Assembly (NCBI GenBank): GCA_023052935.1
Contig: CM041292.1
Location: forward strand, 31,631,454 to 31,695,453
Reading direction: 5' to 3'
DNA length: 64,000 bases
From: Piezodorus guildinii
Lineage: Eukaryota; Arthropoda; Insecta; Hemiptera; Pentatomidae
The notes under the pieces are model-generated. The model worked only from the letters and a program-made list of their open reading frames with translations, was not told where the DNA came from and did no database searches. Below, in pieces: positions 56,606 to 64,000 of the stretch. Position 1 is the first letter of the stretch, and each line of letters opens with the position of its first letter. The translations under genes were made by a program, and so were the position numbers.

Positions 56606-58650
56606 AAAATTGCTATTCACATCTCCTTATTTTGGAGTATATTATCATATTACACAGCACTGTATATAATTTATGTTTTAAATCGCACGTGTTGATGTTT
56701 TGAGGAGGATTTATAGTGTATATATATAAAATAAAAATTTACGAATAATAAAGCATTAAATAAAGTTGAAAATTTAAAATCTTCATTATCAATAATTTGA
56801 TTGATTCTATCATTTATCTAGTTTAAATGATTTTGGAGTCAACTTACCTCGAAGCTTGGAACCTCAAGTTTTGATAGAAGAAGGTGGCGTTAATATTCTT
56901 TGTCTATGTTCACAATTTCGTTTTTATAGTCATGTTTGCCTATTTTATCAGCAGATTTTAAATATTTATTTTCTTTTACTTAAATATGAAATGTATAGTA
57001 AGGGAAAGTATTGTGTTCGTGAAAATTTTTAAACTCGAGTTATCACCGGAAGTACACGTTTTAGAATTCCTCGAGTTCAAATGACTAAGTCTTGCAAAAA
57101 AGTCTCTGTGTTTATAAGTGATTGATTTTTGTTGATCATAATTTTTATTGTTCGATTATTTAATCAATATCAAGATTATTTAATTTAATATTTAATAATT
57201 TAATTGAGCATCTTTCTTCTCCATGCCTACCATGTCTGATCTCACATTTGTACAGCTCATTTGCTAATTGTCAGATAGCTTTCGACAGGTGTGAATAAAG
57301 ATATGAAGAGAGAAAAAAAAATCTATAAATAATCTAAAAGTATCTTTCTATGGAATCTTTCTATGGAACCTCAAAGTTATTTTTTAATGTTCTTTTTCAG
57401 CAACAAATTCATTTTAAAGTTTTTAGATTGATTTTAACAACGTTAGGAACTGAAAGTAATATTTTGGGAGCACCATATTTTTTCCCCCTAAAACACTTCT
57501 TAATTTGACTAGACATTTTTTTCAATGTTAGAAAACTGCCCTTTGCCAAAGCCACATTTATACGTATTTTCATAATACAAATAACACTTTTGAATAAAAT
57601 TAACATTCTACCTATAAAAAAAACAATGTGACAATATTATATTAATAATAAAATATTAATAGTATACAATAAAAATGATAAAATATTTTGATAAAATTCC
57701 AGTTAGTATCCAGATCTTGGGAAAGTACCAGAATTGAATACCCAGAATGTCGTGATATTGACCATACATTTTGGATAATAAACTTTAGATAAGAAACTTT
57801 GTACACAAAGTTATTCGAAATATAATAATTAATTAATGCTACTAGGTAATTTTCAAAATAACTATCAAAATTAAGAAATTATAATAATGCATTTATTAAT
57901 TTTCTAACCCTTCGGGTTCTCAATTACTATATTAAAAAGCTGGTGTGCTTTTAATATTTAATTATTAATGTTAATAAGATTTTACAACATGTAAAGTGCT
58001 CCATAAAATTTTTTGAAAATGGTAGCTAAACATTTAACAGCATACAATTATTACCTCATCACATAAAAAAAAAAAATAATGTAACAAATATAAAAAAATA
58101 TTCGTACTATCCTTTTATTTAATTTTCTTTGTACAGCTATTGTTTGCTGCTATCTGTTTCCCATATTTTTTATATAGATAATATTTAATATATAAATATG
58201 ATGTTTTAATTTTTTTTTTCATCAGTCCTTAAAAGGAGCTCTTCCAATTATATAGGATAAAACACAAAAAAATGTAAGGTCATAATTAACCATTTATATT
58301 GCAAAAAAAACATTCTAAAACAGATTAAACCGGTGTCAATATATTAATAGGAAAACCATTGACTGTGTTTAATTTAAAAAATGTTAATTTGACAATAATA
58401 AATATATCTAAATATTAAAATTGAAATGACAACTGGGACCTGTTATCAAGTTAATACTTTAACAAAAAATATGTAGTAATTAATTATAAGTAATGGTTTA
58501 TTCATTCAGTAATAATATTAAAAAGAGTTGAGTGAGTGAGTTTTTACTTTCACTATATATATACTCGTATATGAATTTTATTTCATTTTTTATTTTTATG
58601 TAATTCGACTTTATCATTGTTTATTGTAAATACTGTATGAATATGATCTC
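56606..58650. other. AT-rich DNA with one REP1 fragment
   Basis: Apart from the REP1 fragment at 56985-57115, and a REP1-end-like stretch (TTTTTACTTTCACTATATAT) at about 58541, I see no genes or classifiable repeats. Confidence 0.4.
56985..57115 (+). repeat. REP1 fragment (left end)
   Basis: ATATGAAATGTATAGTAAGG, GAAAGTATTGTG, CGTGAAAATTTTTAAACTCG and AGTCTTGCAAAAAAGTCTCT match the first 130 bases of REP1. Confidence 0.75.
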
Positions 58651-58663
58651 ATATCACTATTAT

Positions 58664-58810
58664 AGGGGTACTCACTGCGTTTGCTATAGCATGCTATTTT
58701 TGTCATTTTGCTAAACCCGTCGAGTTTCTACAGTTATTTCCTGTATAAAATTGATGGGTTTAGCACAGTAGCACAAATATCATGCTATAGCAAACGTAGT
58801 GAGTACCCCT
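58664..58810. mobile_element. 147-bp MITE-like palindromic element
   Basis: Left arm AGGGGTACTCACTGCGTTTG continuing CTATAGCATG, right arm its reverse complement with single mismatches; the pairing extends more weakly to TGCTAAACCC, about 60 bp in all. TAT flanks both ends (58661-58663 and 58811-58813), a possible 3-bp target duplication. No coding sequence, as expected for a non-autonomous DNA transposon. Confidence 0.85.
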
Positions 58811-58937
58811 TATGATTCACTATATTAAAAAATAATTTTTGGGATTTATTTTTTAACTTTGCTATATATAAACATTTGGATCTTTCTTTTTATTTTTTGT
58901 ATTTGTATATCAATTAAGTTCTTATTTCTTTCTTTCA

Positions 58938-59222
58938 GTGGCGCGACAGGCCGTGTAGGCCCTGGGGCTCGTGTATTAATCACCTGAAAGATTCCACTCA
59001 CGTTTCTCGATGTATTTTGTAGTGTAGGGTCATCACTCCCTACGCCTTATTTTGTGAGTGGCCACCATTTGGCTCAAGGTTCTCACATACCCGGAGGAGA
59101 GGCTGTGAGTGAATCTCCCCATTTAATTACATCCTAATAAAAGCCCCGCCGGGACTAGGATTCGAACTCACAACCTATAGCATGAGAGACTAGCGCACTA
59201 GCCACTCAGCCACAGGCTCCCC
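58938..59222 (-). mobile_element. tRNA-derived SINE family 3, full length
   Basis: On the - strand the head reads GGGGAGCCTGTGGCTGAGTG, then GCTAGTGCGCTAGTC, then box B GAGTTCGAATCC. Box A (TGGCTGAGTGG) is close to consensus. The body (GTCCCGGCGGGGC, then AGTGATGACCCTACACTAC) is unrelated to families 1 and 2. Confidence 0.88.
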
Positions 59223-59249
59223 ATCAATTAAGTTCACGTTTTAAAGCAT

Positions 59250-59347
59250 ATTTCAGCTTGAATTAACAGCCAAAGTCACAAAATTTCAAAAAGGATGTTA
59301 CAGCTTTTTGGTGTTGATATAAAATTTAAATTCACAAAGGTTAAATA
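59250..59347 (+). repeat. Inverted-repeat arm A1 flanking the cox1 fragment
   Basis: Reads CAGCTTGAATTAACAGCCAA, AAAAAGGATGTTAC and TTTAAATTCACAAAGGTTAA. The same sequence recurs inverted at 59528-59650 and direct at 60436-60530. Confidence 0.85.
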
Positions 59348-59354
59348 GGGTTAG

Positions 59355-59511
59355 TTGATATAAAATAGGGTCTCCACCTCCTGAAGGGTCAAAGAATGAT
59401 GTATTAAAATTACGGTCTGTTAATAATATTGTAATAGCTACAGCTAATACTGGAAGTGATAATAATGATAGAAGTGCTGTAATTCCGACAGATAAAAAAA
59501 AAAGAGGTACC
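59355..59511 (-). pseudogene. cox1: NUMT: nuclear copy of mitochondrial cox1 fragment
   Basis: The - strand reads [40 protein letters not shown] and [12 protein letters not shown]. This is the well-known cox1 stretch ([20 protein letters not shown] and [22 protein letters not shown]). An ATA codon sits where mitochondrial cox1 has Met, as the invertebrate mitochondrial code expects. Several substitutions (for example in the usual FVWSVG segment) show nuclear decay. About 52 codons are present. It lies exactly between two inverted repeat arms. Confidence 0.93.
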
Positions 59512-59527
59512 CCTAAAAAATCAATGA

Positions 59528-59650
59528 AGTTCACGTTTTAAAATTTAACCTTTGTGAATTTAAATTTTATATTAACCACAAAAAGCCGTAACATCCTGTT
59601 TGAAAATGTTTGACTTTAATTACTGTTAAATTGACTGTTAATTCAAGCTG
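59528..59650 (-). repeat. Inverted-repeat arm A2 flanking the cox1 fragment
   Basis: Reverse complement of arm A1 with a ~20 bp insertion. The motif AAGTTCACGTTTTAAA occurs next to both arms (about 59230 and 59527). Confidence 0.85.
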
Positions 59651-59846
59651 TAATATATATTGACATTCACTGATTTGATCTTTGATGTGGTTTCGTTAAT
59701 AATTATCACTTCGTCGAAATAAAACATAAAGCATAGAGATATCTATATATAATAAAATGATTATTGCGATTCCTAGTTTCCGCTAACGCCCCAAAAATGC
59801 AACAACTAGAGCAATTGAAAACCACGCTTGAGCTTTGCATATACAT

Positions 59847-59905
59847 TTATATATATATATATATATATTATAATATACGTATATTATACTATTATATATA
59901 TATAT
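59847..59905. repeat. (TA)n-rich tract
   Basis: Interrupted TA repeats. Confidence 0.8.
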
Positions 59906-60011
59906 TACATCTGTGTGACTATTTGGTTATTATTATAAACTATCGTAGAATAATTTGTGGCCTTTTTTTTTGTTTTGTTTTTTTAATCTTGGTTATTTAT
60001 TTACATTTTTT

Positions 60012-60100
60012 AGTTGTTTTACTTCTACAAATTTTAACCTCCTTCTTGTGAATATAGATTTTATATCAACTAAAAAAGTATAAACATCCTTCTTAGAACT
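60012..60100 (-). repeat. Diverged arm A4 of the same inverted-repeat family
   Basis: On the - strand AGAAGGATGTTTATACTTTT, then GTTGATATAAAATCTATATT and CACAAG match arm A1 with many changes. Confidence 0.55.
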
Positions 60101-60357
60101 GGTAATTGTTACAAAATGCTGTTACGAAAATACAAGAAAGAAAGACGATACCGATACTCGCTTCAGACGTTTGACGTCCGTTGCTTGCAATCCATGCGGG
60201 TTCGACATTAAGGTCACTGAGATTCAGGATTACTAATAACTTAATTTATTACTACTTATCATGGGGGTGCAGTAAAACAGGCCAGGAAGAAATAAAGGTT
60301 CACTTGATGAGTAAGTCATCAATCACTTTATTTTTCCAATCGATTTCAAAAACTTAA

Positions 60358-60425
60358 AAAAAAAACTTGTTGCGCGCAACAAAACTCTCATTTTTTTCCT
60401 TCATTGCTAAAATCAGTTCAATGTA
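60358..60425 (-). repeat. Degenerate REP1 end with 16-bp palindrome
   Basis: The perfect palindrome TTGTTGCGCGCAACAA (60367-60382) lies where REP1 has its GTGTTGCCCGCACC end; the neighbouring ATTGCTAAAATCAGTTCAAT also resembles REP1. Confidence 0.5.
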
Positions 60426-60435
60426 AATATATATT

Positions 60436-60530
60436 TCAGCTTGAATTAACAGCCAAAGTCACACAATTTCAAAAAGGATGTTACGGATTTTTGTGGTTGA
60501 TATAGAATTTAAATTTTAAATAAAGGTTGG
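60436..60530 (+). repeat. Arm A3 of the cox1-flanking inverted-repeat family
   Basis: Direct copy of arm A1 (CAGCTTGAATTAACAGCCAA, AAAAAGGATGTTACGG). Confidence 0.8.
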
Positions 60531-60589
60531 ATTTTAAAACAAGAAGTTTATTGATATAGAAGTACAAAAGCTAAAAAGAAAGAGAAAAA

Positions 60590-60870
60590 TTTTCATCCCA
60601 GTAGATACTGGATCATTTTTGGAGAGGTATGGACTCGAAAGAAAACAGTTACAAAACGTGGCGAAGACCATAATCCTGGACTCACTGGGAATCCTCCATC
60701 ACCATATATATTGGGGCTAGGCTCGATTTGTCCAAGAGGCCCATCGATATGTCCAAGTGTTTCTTTTTGGCAGAATCTTCCTCTATTTGTACCTTAAAAA
60801 TTGTCTTCAGGATTGATGCTGTATCCTGTGTACGCAACTCAGCGAAGTTGGGCAGCAAATCCAAATCGGA
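60590..60870 (+). mobile_element. R2-like LINE, extreme 3' end (second copy)
   Basis: The frame from 60598 reads PVDTGSFLERYGLERKQLQN, VAKTIILDSLGILHHHIYWG and a stop at 60718-60720, parallel to FMEDIGVDIKDVARIAESVV then LDSLGIIHYHIYS of the copy at 48249. The 3' UTR ends GCGAAGTTGGGCAGCA, like that copy. Confidence 0.82.
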
Positions 60871-60879
60871 ATTTCTCTC

Positions 60880-61310
60880 TCTAGCAAAGCTAAAAAATAA
60901 ACGCCAAAAAATATTTTACAATAGTTCATTATTACCAAATAGTTATACATATAACTCTGTCACCCGCTTCTACGAAGAGTTTAAGTGGCTTTACCCTTCC
61001 TACTGTTGTAAGTACTTCCTGGCTTCCTTTCTCTCCCAAGTTCTCTAATCCCGCCGTCCGTCTTACATATCAGATATGTTTCTTTTCAAATCCTCAGTCC
61101 ACTCTCGCCACACTCGCTCACGGCCTTCGGACATGTATATGACGCCCCATCGAACTGCAGCTTTCGACAGATCTTTCCTAATTCGATCTTCATCCTTATA
61201 GAACTCTATTCCTTCTTATATCCGTGACTCCAATACTCTTCCGACATTCAAATCTCGCCTGTTCAATCATCTCCTGTCCCTCCAATTTCGGAAGAATCCT
61301 AATTAGTTTT
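60880..61310 (+). mobile_element. CR1/L2-like LINE fragment (second copy, + strand)
   Basis: Reads FYEEFKWLYPSYCCKYFLAS, FLSQVL, a stop, then FKSSVHSRHTRSRPSDMYM, FDRSFLIRSS and LPTFKSRLFNHL. It matches the copy at 44985-45715 residue for residue in most positions. It abuts the end of the R2-like copy. Confidence 0.85.
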
Positions 61311-62730
61311 CTAATTTCAATTAAAATTAATAACAAAACAGATAGAAACGTTTATATACCTATTATATTTTATGTTATCTTGTGTTTTGCACTTATTATA
61401 TTATTAGTATATTGTTAAAAAAACACTGTAACACTGTGACACAACCCAATAAATACGCTAATAGAGAGTTTTTATAAGCTCATAAACTTAAAGGCATTAG
61501 ATGGGATATAATACGAAAGAAGAATCTTTAATATTTTATGTAAGTAGATGGGTGTAAAAATTACGAATTGTAATCAAGGTAATGACTTATATCAATCAGT
61601 ATATTACGTGAGCCTGTAAAATAATCGCGAAGGTGGATATTGTTTTCGAGCTGAGGTTTAACGTTTGTTTTAATATTTTAAATATCAAAAATCAAGTAAA
61701 ACGAAATTAACTCTTCTTTTTCTTAAAATTTAAGGTCTTACGTTTCGAGATCCGTAGAATCCAAATAACGAACAAAACAAAAATCCGTCCGAGGTTTTTC
61801 TTCAAAACTACTTGGCAGACATTTTTGAAATTTGGCACAAAACAGATCAACAGACGATGTTCCTAACAACTTGACGCTGATATTAGTTTCGTGCTAATCA
61901 ATAGAGTATACAATTTCCTTTAAACAAAAAAAAAAAAAAAAAAAAAAAATACAAGAAAAAATCAGAAATAACCAATTTGAACTTATCACTGGTGTTTTTC
62001 TATTTTTCTTGAATATAAATTGATATTGTTGATGGTTTATAGATCTCTTTGATTAGTTTATTACTATAAATATAAGTGAATCGCCTAAGCAGATACATAA
62101 ATTGTTAGGCCCTAATATAATTATTTAAAAATAATAAACTATTGTGTAATAATTTGCAGCGTTTTTTGATTAACTATCTTCCTGCACCATAAAAGTTATT
62201 TAAGTTTTATTCTTTTTCATTTTGGTTTACAAATCATTTTATATAATTAATACACTAAATGTTGGTCAATCCATTCGAAATCCCCCAGATCTTTACACTC
62301 AACATTTTCAATTTTCATGATTTTTTTACTAGTTATTCTGTATACATTCTTGGATATAAAACTGTGGATAAATTTTTTTTTTTTTTGACTAATACTAATA
62401 ATGTTGCAGGAGTTTTAGCTCAGCTTCGCACGCTGAAAACATGTGCTCGTAAAATCTCTCTCATTCGGGTAATTTTGTAGATATCAAATCAAAACAAGAA
62501 CTAACAATATAATAAGAATGTTCTCTAGATTTTTGGTCTTCACAACTCATTACCTAAATAGTGAAGATAGCGGTTAAAAAAATTCTTGAAAGTCATAACA
62601 GAAGTAGACTTTTGCGTGTTAAAAGTGACTCATCCATGATTATTTTATCTTGTATAGCTTAGTCATAATCCTACTTGCTGTAAAAATTTTAATCTTGAGA
62701 ACATAGTCTTTTTTGTTAATGTAATTTAAA
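61311..62730. other. AT-rich DNA, nothing recognised
   Basis: No gene or repeat identified except a 24-base poly-A run at 61926-61949. Confidence 0.45.
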
Positions 62731-62731
62731 A

Positions 62732-63610
62732 ATCTGGTGCGGGCAACACACGACTTTCACTTACCTCCATTTTTAAAATCAATGAAAGAAATTTCAAATA
62801 CAGTTAGAGATAAAAATACGTGAAACTATTAAAGAATTAATCGAATTGAATTAATATAGAAACATGTGTTGTATTAAAAAATCTATTATATTATTATCTA
62901 AAATAATCAGTTAGTTTTATCTCCTTTTCATCACTCTCTATTAACTTTTAAAAGCTTGAGTATAGGGTAATATTTTTTCTAAAATCTTTAGCTTCCCAAT
63001 GGTATATCATACATGTATCTTACAGAACTTATGTTCAAAATCAAAAAATTGCATTAAAAAAATATTTTTTCAGTTTTCTCCTTTAGTTGCTTTTCACATT
63101 CACTTAACTTGCATATTTAGCTGTTTTTCATCAGTGGCAACAAGATAAAATAGTTATTTTTATAGAATCAACTAAATTAAAGGTACTGTAGAGAAAGAAA
63201 ATTTAAAATATCGGCATTTAAGCCCTGTCAGACCATTTTAATCAGAATGAAACCTACATGATATTAAAGCTCATTAAATTTTACATTGATATAGCAAGTT
63301 TAATAAAAATCGTCGGAACTGTTTTCAAGAAAATCGAAAAAAGGTGCAAAATGCATGGTATAAAGTGGCTCTTCTGGTGAGCTCATTTTAATGAAAAAGG
63401 TTTCGTAACGTCTCGGGCGTATATTTGTCCTAAATATGAAATTTCAGTTTCATAGGACTTACCGTTTCCGCCCGGGAGTTACCACACACACACACCTTTT
63501 TGTGGGACTTGGTTACTTGGACTCAGGGGACCCTAAAATGTGTATTTCCGTTAAAAACTAGAATTCGAAAATTTTCACGATCGCAATACTTTCCCTTACT
63601 ATAAATAAGT
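62732..63610 (-). repeat. REP1 copy, full length (reference copy)
   Basis: On the - strand this runs from TATAGTAAGGGAAAGTATTG to GTGTTGCCCGCACCAGATT, about 880 bp, and contains every segment seen in the partial copies. No conserved reading frame. Both outer regions contain ACTTTCACTTAC in inverted orientation, in other copies as well. Confidence 0.85.
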
Positions 63611-63709
63611 AGTAAATGAAAGTAAAAATGGCATGAATTCAATTTTGTTCAATGAGTTTACAAAGTTCAAATGGGGCTGAGTGATAAATTATGAAACTTA
63701 TACGGATTA

Positions 63710-64000
63710 TGATAATAATAATAATAGGCTTACCGAATCAGAAGGTTCGATGCCGATACCACCATATTCCGCCGACTCGTCCTATGTTCACCATTCAAGC
63801 CAAGCCCCCCGAGATCAGCCTTAACACAACCCTCCCGTCGACGCTTCGGCCTACCTTTCGGACGCCTACCAGTGGGATCAGCGAATACCAACTTACTCAG
63901 AATCCGTTCCTCACCGAGCCCAACAACTTTACTAGCCCATTTGAGTCTCCCCGATGCTATCAGTTCAATTATATTCACAGAATACAAGTTTCGCGAATCC
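63710..64000 (-). mobile_element. RTE-like LINE 3' end with (TTA)n tail, runs off the window
   Basis: The - strand reads LIASGRLKWASKVVGLGEER, ILSKLVFADPTGRRPKGRPK then RRREGCVKADLGGL, the C-terminal pattern of RTE-like elements (RLKWAGHV.R......GRRP.GRP..R). The 3' end is the (ATA)n run at 63711-63726. The frame is open to the window edge. Confidence 0.85.

Overview
This is AT-rich eukaryotic nuclear DNA with spliced genes, GT-AG introns up to about 5 kb, and a dense mix of tRNA-derived SINEs, non-LTR retrotransposons and Tc1/mariner elements. Protein similarity and the transposon mix point to an arthropod, probably an insect. A nuclear copy of mitochondrial cox1 reads like insect cox1, perhaps hemipteran. 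The species cannot be fixed from the sequence.

Three host genes can be supported. (1) On the + strand, 1728-13893 holds the last five coding exons of a Popeye-domain (POPDC/bves) gene; the first exons lie upstream of the window. (2) On the + strand, 23874-27056 holds a long intronless reading frame of about 1,060 codons for an unrecognised, low-complexity, charged protein. It is broken by two opposite one-base shifts in A runs and has a poly(A) signal at 27134. (3) On the - strand, 35313-32042 holds a three-exon gene for a small type II membrane protein of the LicD/fukutin-related family.

Almost everything else recognisable is mobile DNA. Introns of gene 1 carry SINEs and an RNase H-bearing LINE split by a dead Tc1 element. 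Between genes 1 and 2, a LINE fragment sits inside an old SINE, next to a young full-length SINE. Between genes 2 and 3 there is a mariner remnant and a 50-bp SINE stub with a 14-bp target-site duplication. The large intron of gene 3 holds a LINE RNase H fragment abutting a SINE head.

From about 41 kb to the end I see no host gene. This part holds inverted repeats with hammerhead-ribozyme-like cores around a (TA)n tract, an R2-like LINE 3' end at 48.2 kb and a second at 60.6 kb, CR1/L2-like, RTE-like and Jockey-like fragments, three further SINE copies, two foldback elements, a cox1 fragment between inverted repeat arms, and about ten copies of an unclassified ~0.9 kb non-coding repeat (called REP1 here). 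The three genes show no evident functional link. The window reads as gene-poor arthropod chromatin shaped by nested insertions.
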